NCBI RefSeq assembly: GCF_004210375.1
Contig: NC_134834.1
Location: 141,207,009 to 141,271,008, forward strand
Direction of reading: 5' to 3'
Length of the DNA: 64,000 bases
Source of the DNA: Tachypleus tridentatus
Taxonomy: Eukaryota; Arthropoda; Merostomata; Xiphosura; Limulidae
This document shows, piece after piece, positions 11,940 through 23,386 of this stretch. The notes beneath the pieces are model-generated. The model made no database searches. It was not told the origin of the DNA and saw only the letters and a program-made list of their open reading frames with translations. The translations under genes and the position numbers were made by a program. Each line of letters opens with the position of its first letter. Within the stretch, counting starts at the first letter, position 1.

Positions 11940-12290
11940 TGGATGTTAATGGATGAGCATATTTTTATGGCTGTGTTTATTTGGTTTCTTAATATGTTGA
12001 GTTTTTTGTTTTGTTTCATGTACTGAGTCTTAGGGAATGTATAGTCCAGTATGGGTGATTTTCCTGTGGAATTATGTTTTGAACTGTGTATCGGTTCTCG
12101 TGATCTTGAGGATTAGAAATGCTATTTGGTTGATTTTCTTGTGTTCCCAGGTGAACTTGATATTGTGGTGTATGGAGCTAACGTGGTTGTGAAAAACTAA
12201 GTGTGTGTTCTGTAGTTGTGAATCCAGTAATTGTTTCGTCAACATATTTGTATTAGTATAGTGGTGGGTGTGAGGCGACATTAATCGCTT
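11940..12290 (-). pseudogene. Second, older copy of Penelope-like RT segment
   Basis: This region repeats the sequence at 11285..11600 with about 20 percent divergence by eye (for example LKITRTDTQFKT is shared). It carries the same thumb-side RT part and is interrupted by stops and frameshifts. Its position directly upstream of the better copy, same strand, suggests a tandem or partial-tandem arrangement, a known habit of Penelope elements. Confidence 0.75.
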
Positions 12291-12399
12291 GAGAGCCTTA
12301 ATACAAATAACCTTATGATTACAAAATTGTATAACACGTTAAAGTGCTTAAACATAAATATTATATTTTTGTTTAACACAGTTAATTACTACACGACTG

Positions 12400-13600
12400 T
12401 TTTGTTCTTAGAACGTTGGCATAGGATTTAAAGAAGTAACAGAAACTTTCTTATTAGGTTTTCTAGCTAACTGACATATATGACAAGTTTTACAAAACTG
12501 AGAAATTTCTCATCTGATTTTTGACTAAAAGAAATTTCTTGTAATTTCGTCATATATCTTGTTCTCACTTAAATGACTTCCCATTGGAAGTTCATGGGCA
12601 ACCTTCAATATTTCAGAATGATATGCTTCTGGAACAACAACTTAATAAATTACAGCACCCTTTTCTCTAGCTGGTACATTATTTTGTTGTCTCCATTTTC
12701 TCAAGAGCATATCACTTAAAAAGTAATCACTTGGAACTTTTTTCCTTTTCATCCTTTGTCAATACATATTTAAGTAGTGAAGAGATATATATGAAACCTC
12801 TTCTTGTTCATGGATTAGTTTTCTTTCAGAAAATGTAACTTCACCAGGTGAACCATATCCCTCTCGTCCATCATTACTACTCATCAAAGACTTGTCAGAA
12901 AAACAATCACTCATAAGATCTATGTTAGACCCCAAACATATCTGTGGCAAATCTATAATGTCGTTCTCTGAACACATTGGCTATCATTTCTTTTTTGGCT
13001 TAATTTCTTAGCCTTAGGTCAAGTCACATTACTTCCGGATTCTTCTCAACAACACCATCCTTATATGAATCAGTGATCAGCTCACTTCCTATCTTGGGTT
13101 CGTCAACAACCTTTTCCCCAGTCAAATACTTTGCAAATAATTGCCAATACATCCTGTATTGGCAAAGTAGGACTTACTTCAACAACAACTGGTCCCAACA
13201 CTAGTTCTAATATTAAACAAATGTTATGAATAAGAACATTAATAACCCTTTCCTCAATAACCTGAACCATAATAGACTCACCAGTAGCAGAATTCGAATC
13301 TAAAGGTAATACACCTTCTAAAAACAATGATTGAGCCGCCCTAGTATAACGCAAAATACATATGGGAATGGGGTTAGCAGTGTCATTTGTCAAATATACA
13401 GAACCACGAGACATCAAAAGTCCTAATTTCTTACTAATTTCGTAAGCCTTTTCAACAGTGGCTAAATAAACAACATTGGATGATCTGGTAAAACTACGTC
13501 CATTGTGTGTACGTAAATGCACTAACTGTTGCCTCCTTCAACAAGACCAACAATCGGACATAACATGACTAGGTTTTTTTACAGAAATAACAGACAGGAT
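12400..13600 (-). pseudogene. Gypsy (Ty3) pol relic: zinc knuckle, protease-region and integrase HHCC
   Basis: Reading down the minus strand: a CCHC zinc knuckle CYFCKKPSHVMSDC near 13595..13550; a 139-codon frame (13522..13103) that corresponds to the region around a retroviral-type protease but without a visible D-T/S-G; then, after frameshifts, a pre-integrase segment with HSEILKVAHELPMGSHL and FCKTCHICQ (about 12590..12450), the HHCC zinc-binding module of Gypsy integrase. Reverse transcriptase and RNase H are absent, so there is an internal deletion near 13100. It continues the gag relic at 16049..16860, from which the hAT insertion separates it. Confidence 0.7.
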
Positions 13601-13698
13601 TTGATATTTTGATTAAGTTGTATCATGACTGTCTAAATATTTCAAACCACAGGAGATAGATTTTCTCTAAGAATCCTCAACTTTAGTGAACTGGAAAA

Positions 13699-13706
13699 CT
13701 ATAGAT
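13699..13706. repeat. Left target-site duplication of hAT element
   Basis: The sequence ctatagat directly precedes the transposon end caggggtgcacaaa. The partner gtatagat lies at 16040..16047. Seven of eight bases match, consistent with the 8-bp duplication made by hAT transposases. Confidence 0.8.
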
Positions 13707-16039
13707 CAGGGGTGCACAAACTTTTTGAGTCAAGGGCCACAAACAGACTTCTCGTAACCGTTAAGGGCCACAAAAAAGTGAGATTAAAATCGTCCCGCAG
13801 TTGTTTCACACAAGATGACCATTACATTTAAAAACACACAAATAACGATTACATCAAAGAGTTTGCACATTATTCTAAGAAATGTTATGATACGTCAACT
13901 GTCACAAAGTCAGTGCGATAGATGGTGTTGCATGTCATCTACGAGCTTAGAAATGTCCGGCTTGATGTTTGACGTCGAAAGACGCAAGACTGCTTCCAGA
14001 TGATCATCAGCCAGCTGATTGCGAGTGTTGTTTTTGTTCAGTTTCATATGCGAGAAAGCCTGTTCACAGCAGTACGTGCTACCAAACATGCTGGTGTGGA
14101 CAAGTGCATTCTCTTTCAGATAAGCAAATGTATCAGGCAACGTTTTGTAGAAGACAAGCAAACTGTTTTCTTGGTAAATAGCACGCAGTTCATCAGATGC
14201 CTGGAGATCAGTAAGTTCGAGCTGATATTCTGCTGACAAGTCATCCACTGGCACACTGAACGGATCAGCAAAAAGTTTCATCAACAATCTGCATTGGTCA
14301 AAGTCATGAAACCGTGAGCTGAAGGATTGAATCAAGGTATCAAGCATCCCAACATAAACTTGTGTGTCAATATCTTGGTTCTTCTGCAGCTGTGACTGAA
14401 AAGTGGGAAAGTGCACGAAGTTGTCTGATGCTGCTTGCTGCCGGAACAACTGCAACTTTGTCCTGAAAGCTGAGATGTGATTTTCAAGCTGACAGACAAG
14501 CTGATTTTTGCCTTGCAACTTCAAATTCAGATCATTCAAGTGCTGTGTCATGTCGACCAGAAAGGTCAAATCAGCTTGCCATGTGGATCAGTCATGGAAA
14601 TCACTTCTGTGTCTTTGTTCTTACTTCTGAGGAATTCTATCACCTCATCAATCAACTCTCAGAATCTTCTGAGCATCTTCCCTCGACTCAGCCAGCGTAC
14701 TTCACAGTGATACACAAGGTCACCATAGTTTGAATCAATTTCTTCAAGAACACGTCGAAACTGACAGTGATTGAGCCCTCGTGATTTGATGAAATTAATG
14801 GTTTTCGTCACTAATGCCATCAGTGCCTGAAAACCAAGTTCTTTACTGCACAGGTGCTGTTGGTGAATAATACAGTGCAACTTCACCAACTGTCTGTTCT
14901 GCTTTCCTCGATACTTCATCAACAGTGCTACCAGCCCGCTACTTTCTCTGGTCATGGCTGGTGCTCCATCAGTTGTCACACTTACCAGTTTTGTGAAATC
15001 CAATGAAATACTACTACACAGCCGTACTGTCTCCTCGAATAGAGCAGACCTAGTTGTCTGACCCTTCATGGAACTCATGCCGAATAGTTCCTCTGTGATA
15101 TCAAACGATGACGACACACCACGAACAAAAACTAGTAGCTGTGCTGTTGAACTGATGTCAGTCGACTCGTCTGCTGCCAAAGAGAAGTAGACAAGGTTGG
15201 ATGCTTTATTTGTAAGCTGCCTTGTCACGTCTGCTGAGAGGTGTGAAATTCTTTGTTGAACTGTCATATGATTCAAAGCCACCGTCTGTAGCTTGCGAAC
15301 TGCTTCCGGGCACAACTTTTCCGATCAAGTAATCATGCATTACTTGATAAAATCACCATCAGTGAACGGTCAGCCAAATTTCGCTATCATCAACGAAATA
15401 TCGTAACTGACCTCACATGCTGCACCTAAATCTGCTGACTGCTTTGAGAAAACGTTCTGCTGGTGATTCAGCGACCGCCGCAGAGATTCAATTCGAGCTG
15501 TTCGTTCATCACCGACAACGTTGTGGAAATCTTTATGCATCGACTCATAATGACGCTTTATATTGGATACCTTCGCCACTGCTACTGTCCAATGACACAG
15601 CAGACAAATCACGTTCTTCTGTTGTTGAACAAAACAGTATTGCACAGTCCAATCATCATAAAACGGCCGGTTTTCGTCGTCAACTTTTCTTTTACGATTA
15701 GCTGCCATTTTTGATACGAAATAATATCAAAATAGGGCTCGTAAGTAGATCTCGAAGAAAATTGGAACGCGTGAGATTTCGTAATTACGGAAATAATACA
15801 TCATTGCGCCAATGATTAAATATTTATGCATTAACGAGATTTGCTTATTAAATTTTCTTTATTTCTCGACACAAATATGGAACCATCTAGTATCTAATCT
15901 AATGCATATTTTTCTATAGCGCTTAATCTTCGCGCAGGCGCGAACTCTCTATGTTTGACTTTCCTGTTGGACATCGCGAGTCACTCGGCGACTCGTCGCG
16001 GGCCGGTTTGGCCCGCGGGTCAGACTTTGTGCACCACTG
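13707..16039 (-). mobile_element. hAT DNA transposon, 2.33 kb, inside a Gypsy gag-pol
   Basis: Ends are terminal inverted repeats: caggggtgcacaaact on the left and, read inward from the right, cagtggtgcacaaagt. Both begin with the CAG.GGTG usual for hAT. The element is flanked by a 7/8 matching 8-bp target-site duplication. It carries one minus-strand transposase gene (15708..13910), now broken. Flanking DNA on both sides belongs to the same Gypsy relic (gag right, zinc knuckle left), so the insertion point is inside that older retroelement. Confidence 0.93.
13910..15708 (-). pseudogene. hAT transposase, GTF2IRD2/ZBED5-like lineage, broken
   Basis: Starts at ATG 15708 with MAANRKRKVDDENRPF. 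A BED-type zinc finger follows (residues ~33-60: CLLC ... HYESMH). The RNase H-like core shows FSLAADESTDIS (catalytic D), VSVTTDGAPAM and EVRWLS; the C-terminal hAT dimerisation part has YCCEQAFSHMKLNKN. This order matches the hAT lineage from which GTF2IRD2 and ZBED5-type vertebrate genes came. The frame shifts near 15373, meets TAA and TGA stops between 15316 and 15360, a TGA near 14657 and a second shift near 14575. Flanking GC content is higher than in neighbouring DNA. Function is lost, but decay is modest. Confidence 0.9.
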
Positions 16040-16048
16040 GTATAGATA

Positions 16049-16860
16049 TTTCCTAAGATAGCAAAATTTCTTTTTATTGAAAGCGGTTTTATAAGTTAAG
16101 CTGTAATCATCAGAAAAAGTCACCGCTTCCTGTAGTGTTTCAACCTTCTTTTCATACAAATAAGTTTGAGGTCATCACTTGTACAGCGTTTAAATTCCTC
16201 ATTTAGACATAGCTTTCAAATTTGTCGAAACTGCTATTAATATGAACAGAATTATATCGCTGATCGAAGTAAATCTCTTTTCCGCGGGCAAATTTCATGT
16301 ACGTTTCGCTATGTCATTTGTAATAACCTCGAAACTTTTGGCAATAAACCTCTTGTACTGACACTATGCTGTGAAGATAGATCTTTAACTATATCCTAAT
16401 CTGTACAGTCTTCTAGGGAAAGAGTAGCATAAGTTTCTGGGGCTTTACCAGTCAAATCACTCTGTAATAATAACAACCATTTTATGTAGGCCATTCCATG
16501 GTTTGGGCAGCTTTCTCAAAATGTCGGAAATATTTATCAAAATCATTTTCATTAAATGGTGCTACCTTAATATATGTATTGAGTTCAAAGTTGTCATTTT
16601 GCTTTGCTTGATGGAATTTGAATCTGATCTCCATTTCTCTCAGCCTAATTTCCTTTTTGGCTTCAATAGAGGCTTGCTATTTCTGGGCTTTGATACGTGC
16701 TTATTCGATCTCGAGACATTTACTTTCTCTTCCTGCTTCAATACAGATTTACTATTTCTGTTTTTCGGCTTAAGTACAACTTTACTCTTTTTGGATTTCG
16801 ATGCGGATTTGTTCAAGCTCGATTTGTTTGAGTTTGGGTCCGGTATGTCCAGGTAAGTTA
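16049..16860 (-). pseudogene. Gypsy gag relic
   Basis: The minus strand encodes, with several stops and shifts, a lysine/glutamate/serine-rich leader (16860..16630), a segment resembling FDKYFRHFEK and TMEWP (about 16550..16490), then KFARGKEIYFDQ and EKKVETLQEAVTFSDDYSLT (about 16300..16080). The blocks and their order correspond to the SCAN-like capsid region of a common Gypsy gag. The 5' part ends at the SINE at about 16850; the 3' part is cut at 16047 by the hAT insertion. Confidence 0.7.
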
Positions 16861-17105
16861 AGGCGTTTGACTCGTAATCTGAGGGTCGCGGGTTCGCGCC
16901 CGCGTCGCGCTAAACATGCTTGCCCTCCCAGCCGTGGGGGTGTATAATGTGACGGTCAATCCCACTATTCGTTGGTAAAAGAGTAGCCCAAGAGTTGACG
17001 GTGGGTGGTGATAACTAACTGCCTTCCCTCTAGTCTTACACTGCTAAATTAAGGACGGCTAGCACAGATAGTCCTCTAGTAGTTTGTGCGAAATTCAAAA
17101 ACAAA
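16850..17105 (+). repeat. tRNA-derived SINE, family 1
   Basis: Plus-strand copy with head ggtaagttaaggcgtttgac, anticodon-arm-like ctcgtaatctgag, B-box ggttcgcgccc, body (ccgtgggggtgtataatg, gagttgacggtgggtgg) and tail agtagtttgtgcgaaattca followed by aaacaaacaaac. The first nucleotides of the head are altered compared with 33953. Confidence 0.92.
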
Positions 17106-17309
17106 CAAACATTATAGCCTGGGGATCCTTTTAATTTGTGCAGCGTTTTTGCTTTTTGTTCGGGCTTACTTTTTATTACAAATATTTGTTATACAATATA
17201 TTAACTATGGAAATGTAAAATAATGTGTTATCAATAAGTGCTATACATATAAAACGTTATAAAAGCAGTCATGTAAATTAAGTATAGACCTCTTTGCTTA
17301 AAATTAAAC

Positions 17310-17390
17310 ACACAAATATGCAATTGGCTATCTGTGTCTGCCCACCACGGCTATCTAAAACTATTTTCTAACATTGTAAGTTCACAAAAA
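17310..17390 (-). repeat. SINE family 2 fragment
   Basis: The minus strand contains ggtgggcagacacagatagc and a decayed B-box region. It matches 56985..57108 in order but has lost most of the tRNA-like head. Confidence 0.6.
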
Positions 17391-18149
17391 ATATGAAAGT
17401 AAAAGCCATACTCATATAATATATTAAATGTATTAGTAACACAATCTGCATATAGGAACATCCATCCCTCTTTATAGAATTAAGGTAATGTAATTAAATC
17501 TATCAATCACAAATATCAGTTGAAACTGAGAAAAGTTAACATCTGTATGTAGTCCTATGGAAATATATAATAACACTTATCCTACAGAAACACCATCCAC
17601 CTTTGTTTTTAAAACGTATGTTGTTACTATTTGTTTCATTCTCATTGAGTCATTGTTCAAGTAACACGCGTTGACATTTACCTGCGTAAAACATAAGTGG
17701 GATCTGATATAAGTGAAAAATAACCTATTTTAAAATGTAAAATACGCTATATATTTGAACTTTTATTTTATAATAGAGTAAAACAACAATTTACTAAAAC
17801 CGTTGTATACTGTTTTTTAAATCAGAAAAATGCTTTAAAATAAGTCTAAAGGTTAAAACTATAAACCCAGTGTTATCTTCGTTCCGTGGTGATGACATTA
17901 CTTATCTTCTAGCAGCACGCCCTCTGACATTCGTGACTTGATCATATCACGTTACTTGAAAAACATCCTCGTTTTTGGGAAAATATCTGCTGATGTTAAG
18001 GGCTTTCATATTAATTATTTTTAAAAAAGATATTAAATGTAATTATTACTTAACCTTGTATATTAATTAATTTCATTTTCTATATTATATCCATCATCTA
18101 ATTAATTTGTTAATATTTAATTAAATAAAGTATTAATTACATTAATTTG
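17391..18149. other. No gene seen
   Basis: AT-rich, no recognised coding or RNA feature on either strand. Confidence 0.5.
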
Positions 18150-18222
18150 AAGATGACCTAAAAAAGTCAAAACGTTGTTCCTGCTTTATTAGTAAAATAC
18201 CCACACCAGCTGAGATACAAAG
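18150..18222 (+). repeat. Penelope terminal repeat fragment
   Basis: Contains tgaagatgacctaaaaaagtc, then aaaacgttgttcctgctttattagt and the cacaccagctgagatac end. The same chain of phrases occurs at 47765..47870. No coding remnant is attached. Confidence 0.65.
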
Positions 18223-18292
18223 TATTAATTAGATATTAATCATGAATTTGCACATCACTATACATTAAACACCTGATTAATTCATTTTTAAT

Positions 18293-18544
18293 TTATAAAT
18301 CTCTCTCCCCCCGAAATAACACCTCGGCTACCTTCCCTCTTGGTATTGTCCTTTGGCAGATATCACGTGGCCAGCAGGATCTGCTCACATCCCTGAAGAC
18401 TCCTAGCCAGTGGAGATTACCGGTGATTCTGTCTGTCATCTTTTTTGCTCTTAAGTGTCCTTGCACAATCAATCCATAATCAGTTTCGTCAGTTGAGTCC
18501 TGTATTCTGTTACACTTTCCCAATATAACAGCAATCCATTCCAA
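18293..18544 (-). pseudogene. Gypsy integrase zinc-binding remnant
   Basis: An 83-codon minus-strand frame contains HLRAKKMTDRIT, LGVFRDVSRSC and RDICQRTIPRGKVAEV. These match in order the HHCC region of a Gypsy integrase (GHLG.KKT..RI, then W.G...DV...C.SCD.CQ). One of the two expected cysteines of the C..C pair is replaced (SCWPRDIC). It belongs to a second Gypsy lineage, distinct from that at 12.4-16.9 kb. Confidence 0.65.
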
Positions 18545-18559
18545 TCCTCGATTCTGTAA

Positions 18560-19180
18560 GGACCTTACTACTTTGTCTTCTGCTCTATTTTCTCCTATAT
18601 ATTATCCAAAAGTTTCTGCAGTGATCCCACCTTTAGACCCTTGTAGGATCTTGATGTCATGCTACCTCTTCTTTTCATGAGCTCTATAGGTGTCTGCCAA
18701 TACTTCTTTATGACTGGTTCCTGCGCATTTCTACTAAAAAGTGTATTTTGAATCACCCATTCATATACTTCTTTTTTCATACAAGTAGTTTCCATATGAT
18801 TTATTAAACTTCTCTAAAATAACAGCCTTGCTAGGTCTGATACAGCACTCCTTTCTCTTTCTCTATTCTGTGAGTACCTTCCCATTGTCTTCAGTTCAAT
18901 TTTCTCCCAGACATTGTCCCAAAGTTTCTACTGTGGAGGGTCTTTCTTTTATGTTGCCTTCAATTCCTACAAACCCACATTCGGGATGTCACTTTTTAAC
19001 ACTTGTAAGGTCTTGATGTCTTGCTTGCTCCTCTTTTATTGAGCTCTAGTAGTGAGCATCAATGCTTCATCAGTCTTCCTTCTCTCTGGTACCTTAATTT
19101 CTACTTCCTCGTATATTTCGAATCACATGGTCAAATATATGTGTTTTCATACTTGTGGTCTCCAGATCTTCCACGTAATA
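18560..19180. repeat. Diverged direct duplication inside Gypsy relic
   Basis: About 18540..18800 and 18855..19180 share an ordered set of phrases: ctccta/ctccca..att.tccaaaagtttct, cttgta.g.tcttgatgtc, gagctcta and aatcac..tcatat..tttcatac.tg.agt/ggtctcc. By eye roughly two thirds of positions match. It lies between protease and integrase remnants, where reverse transcriptase would be expected, but I could not recognise RT motifs in either unit. Confidence 0.5.
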
Positions 19181-19217
19181 TGATGTATTCGTTTTTATTT
19201 TTACTATCATTGTCCCA

Positions 19218-19460
19218 TTAATAATCACACATACACAAACATACATATATAATTTGCCTGTCATAAGATAATAGACTGGTTCTCACTACTGCAACCAATG
19301 TCTTGTAGGCACTTCGCGTTTTTGTCCCAACATATTCTTCACTTACTGAGATGTGATTTGTTAGTACTTCTGAATATTTGTAACATGCTTCAGTCACTAG
19401 TGACACTGTTGATCCATTTGTTAACTTGAGTCGACCATTAGTCATGCACTGATCAATCAT
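19218..19460 (-). pseudogene. Gypsy protease-region remnant
   Basis: The 80-codon minus-strand frame reads NGRLKLTNGSTVSLVTEAC, then EEYVGTKTRSAYKTLVAVVR and TSLL. In related Gypsy elements the same spacing is KLANG..PV...AC, then GYVG..KV..LRDTGCS.VVVR.SLV. The catalytic D-T-G has been lost (AYKTLVAV in that place), so the enzyme is dead. A degraded zinc-knuckle-like stretch lies just upstream near 19680. Confidence 0.6.
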
Positions 19461-19699
19461 GAAAATGGAATTTCCTTCTCATATTGAATCTGACATGTTT
19501 TCTTGATTCTGTTTCTTTTGACAACAGCATCTATGCTGACAGTCATTCCTTTCTAGTTTCTCATCAGCACTATCTCTGGAAGTTGCTCCAGCTGCTTTAT
19601 ATTGAGATTTTTACCGTTGCTTGCAGGTACTGGACTTCCATTCCTTTGCAGTGTTCTCTATTTTAAAACAAATATAACATATCTTTTCCCATTTGTCTG

Positions 19700-21590
19700 T
19701 TAAGCTCCTGTCAGCTTTGATAGACTCCTGTTTTTAGTCACTTGCTATCAAAGATCCACATAGGCCGTTTGGGTTATTTTAGAACATAACTGACAATATA
19801 AATTATTTTTCTCTAGTCTTATCACAATATTTTCATTGAATTAATTCACTTACAATGCCCCATGGCTCATGGGTTACCATAGTTGTATCCTAACTTCAAA
19901 CAGTTGTCTTCTTTTCGTCAAAGTCCACAAAGACAGGTTCAGTTAATATAAGACCTTCTTTCATAAAATAAATTATTATATTTATCTCTATTAAACTCTG
20001 AAACTCACTTAAGCATATAGCCCGATATTATTCTCACAACAGCTAACTTCACGTCTCCTTTATTAACTTTAATTCTGACAGAACTGCATTTTTTTTCAAC
20101 TTGACATGCATTCTCTTGGCAGCCTATGTATTTATAAATTGTTTATTGAGGCCTCAAACTTTCTGTAAACTATGCAATGGCATTGTAATGTAATAATACA
20201 CACTTAGGTTACAACAAAAATACAGAATAATCGAGTAAACTTGGTGTCATTAATTTAGACTCATACACACCACGTTATACAGCTAAACTTAAATAATAAT
20301 TTTAACACTCTTGTTATGAAAACCAAAAAAATAATTAAATATTAGCTCATCAAATAAGATGACTAACAACTCTTAAATTTTATATATCAAAAACATATTA
20401 ATTATCAGTTTGAAATCATTTTTTCCCAACTTATGTGAAAACAATAACGTTGTAATTTATGCAGCTTCTGTAAAAAATAATCACTTTCTTTGAAATAAAC
20501 ATAGAATTTCTAATGTGATAAAACCAGCAATTTTTAAATAATATGTTAATTTTTATTCTCTATTTTCTGCTTACATAGATTTTCTTTTGATGTTTTCATC
20601 CACGTGAAATTTCTGAAAATTCGGGACAAAAACATAAATCGAGCTCCACTTTATCTTACTAGTGGAGAAAATAGCCCGATCATGGAAGCTCTTCTATTGT
20701 TGTCTTGTATCTGCCTTTTTAATTCTGTTAAACGGTATTTAGAATCTTTTTGTGAATTTAAACATGACTCAGGAGCTGACGTTAGTGAATTTAGGTATGT
20801 AGGCTCGTCTTCACAACACTCATTCTGACGATACAGTTTGGAGAAACATATCCCTTAGTTCTGAATTCAAAGATTGTTTTGTCAATTGAGTTATCTTATA
20901 CTTGTTATCACTTCTACACTGTGAAAGTACATTCTTCAGCTCAATTAAAGGAATTTCTGACACATAAATCAGAGGTTTATTCTGACGGTTAACTGGTTGA
21001 TGTTTATGACTCTGAGCTGTTACAGAAGATTTTGGATGTGATTCTTCTAGACTGGTAATCATTTATGTTATTTTATTTGAGACATTTTCATTTATAGAGT
21101 TATGTAGATGTTCTGAATCTTTAGACGTTGTAATGTATTCTTATGGTTAATTAACATATTTCAGTGACTCTGACTATATGAATAATCAGTTGAATTAAGA
21201 TAAACGTCATGTGGTGATAGAAAGATTGATTGATTTAAGTTATTCTCTTCATTGGTCTTATAAAAATCTGAGTAAATTCTTTGGTCGTCATATGCCTTGG
21301 TCAAGTTAACTTAATAAATGGGATGGCTTTAATATTAGACTTTGTGGAACTCTCTGTGGAAAGTATCACGTTTCTCTTGTACAAAGAGAACAAAATGTGA
21401 GCAATTACTAATAAATGGTATTAGAAATTTGAGAATTTCAAAAACAATCAAACAGGAAAATAAATTCAAATAAAAACAATTTTGGTACTTACAGCTATAC
21501 TTTTGAAGATGGTAAACTATGTGATGTATATTTTAGTTTATTTGCTGTAAATATCGATGAAATTGTGGGGCGATTATTTTGCTCTGTGTT
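19700..21590. other. No firm gene; LTR-like repeat and unrecognised frames
   Basis: At 19876..19965 there is a stretch shared with 39978..40060. Two overlapping minus-strand frames at 21062..20820 and about 20830..20590 (LIYVSEIPLIELKNVLSQ; ECCEDEPTYLNSLTSAPES) are unusually stop-free but I do not recognise them; they may be gag-like or chance. Position upstream of the Gypsy relic at 18.3-19.5 kb would fit leader or gag. Confidence 0.3.
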
Positions 21591-21591
21591 T

Positions 21592-21715
21592 ATTTGTTTG
21601 TTTTTAATCAGAAAGCTAGAAAATGGGCTATCTGTGTCTTCCCACTAAAAGCATTAAAACCAGACTTTTATGGTTACAAGCACTCGGTATTACCCCACCA
21701 GGGGTCCTTAATCTA
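21592..21715 (-). repeat. SINE family 2 copy, diverged
   Basis: Minus strand: ggggtaataccgagtgctt head, an altered B-box, then gggaagacacagatagccca and the A-rich tail with aaacaaacaaat. It matches the 56985..57108 copy. Confidence 0.6.
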
Positions 21716-22896
21716 TAGTGTCTTTCTATTTTAATATTCCAATATTTTAATGTACGTTTGGAAGAGTTTAGCTCGAGATCGCGCTGCAGTATTAATTTGT
21801 ATCGAGCATACAGATTTGAATTAAAATTGAAGACGAATACAATAATAATGATGCTTTATAAAAAGTAATATGAAATATATCCTTAAACTTTCTGTGGTAC
21901 ATGAATGAATCCAGTGTTTTAAACTAGAAAGTTTCTAGCTAACATAAGTGTAAATTCGTTAAAGAATTTCTGATGTTTCGAAATTTAGCACGACGAAAGG
22001 GGTATTTGAATATCAGGTAAGGTGAATCAAAGTTCTACTGTTATCCTAGCAAAAACAATTTGGTAAATGTCCGTTTGTTAAACACCAAAAGAAAATAAAT
22101 AAATATAAATAAAGAATTCACGATCACGGAGTAAGTTGTGAATTACTAGCCAACTCATATTATTAGCTTTATAAACTAAAACTAGCTGCTGGGGTTCGTG
22201 ACAGAATTCATATATTCTCTCAATGAAAAACAACAAGAATAAGAGTAATAAAATACTAAGGTTTTATCTGAGACAAGAGGGACAGTGTGGTATCCTAAAC
22301 TCCTTAAATAACATTTGCAATTCTTGATGACGAGAAACCCACTTGATATAAAAATGTATGTCAGGAGGTTGAAATGTTGTTTTTGCTAATCGATAGTGTT
22401 AATACCCATACCACCTTTCTGAGATATATAATTATCTTGTGATTGTAGTATATAAAGGATAGAAGTCCTCAAATCACACATTATACATATATAAGTTTCT
22501 GTACTGCTAAATGGAATCAGCACGACCCCACTTCAGAAGTGAATGACTCATAAACAGAGACAAGCTGTAAACGTCTATAGAATAAACATTTATTAAATGT
22601 TTGGAGAAGGTCTGAATGGTAATGAAGAAAACTTTATTATATGCAAGCTAAAGTACCAGCCCTCTAGACGAAAGCTACGTAAATTTATGATTAATTAAAA
22701 GTTATTTTAGGACATGAATCTTCAATTCAATTGGAACTGTTTTAAAGGGTCAGGTTAGAAGCATCTTTCAAATCTCTTTCCAAATGTTAATACATTAGAA
22801 AATGTGTACTTTTTTCAATTTTACGGAATAGCGAGTAAACAATATTTATTGTCGAATTTCGTCTTTCTCATTGATACATGACATGTTTAATATTAA
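21716..22896. other. No gene; one Penelope terminal fragment
   Basis: AT-rich with no recognised coding region. At 22325..22432 the string gatgacgagaaacccacttg is followed by ggttgaaatgttgtttttgc and gttaatacccataccacc. Both phrases belong to the Penelope terminal-repeat family, here joined in a rearranged order. Confidence 0.5.
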
Positions 22897-23141
22897 AGGT
22901 GAATTTTACAAAAAAAAAACTTTGCAGTCAAAAGAACTACTCGTACTGATTAATTTTGCAGGTTCACATTTTTTATAAAAAATATGTGCTAATAAATGAA
23001 ACATAGAACTTGGTGCAGAAAGAGCTCTTTCCGAGCGGCAATACGAACGTTTTAGTTTATACGTTTGCCGCTAGGAAAAGTACTGTGACGTAATAGTTGC
23101 CAAACAAACCGCTAACGCCAGCGCGTTGAATGTAAATAAAC

Positions 23142-23386
23142 ATGGCCAGTGCATACGGAGAAACAGAGACGGAGTCTGTTTTGACTTTGTGTTCTGAACA
23201 GTATCGAGTAACACCATATCCATTCAAACCTAATCTGAACGAACTTAGAACAGTTACTTTTGACACAGATCTGACAAGTTCTAGTGATGAGGACAGTTCC
23301 ACGAGCGAGAGTAGCGGAACTCTGAGTGATACTGATAGCGCACAGGCCGGTTGCGAGTCGGTCATATCTCCAGTGGAAGAATGGTA
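23142..23386 (+). CDS. Acidic N-terminal exon, possibly P2X7-like zinc-domain protein
   Basis: ATG 23142 opens an 81-codon frame: MASAYGETETESVLTLCSEQ, then YRVTPYPFKPNLNEL, then a Ser/Asp/Glu-rich stretch (residues ~45-70) ending SPVEEW. The frame meets ATGGTAAGCC, and gtaagc at 23386 is a good 5' splice donor, so the exon may end after the W codon (about 23385). Proteins with a P2X7-like cysteine domain often start with a short PY.FEP motif and an acidic run before WC.CG; this similarity is from memory and weak. The downstream exon is not visible. The frame starts just inside a conserved end of the TTAA element. Confidence 0.4.

Noticed and set aside
15417..15714. Plus-strand frames of 83-94 codons
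   Set aside because: They are antisense shadows of the hAT transposase BED-finger region on the minus strand.
20604..21062. Opposed frames of 74-80 codons
   Set aside because: Stop-poor but unrecognised on both strands; no splice sites or neighbours support a gene, so listed only as unexplained sequence.
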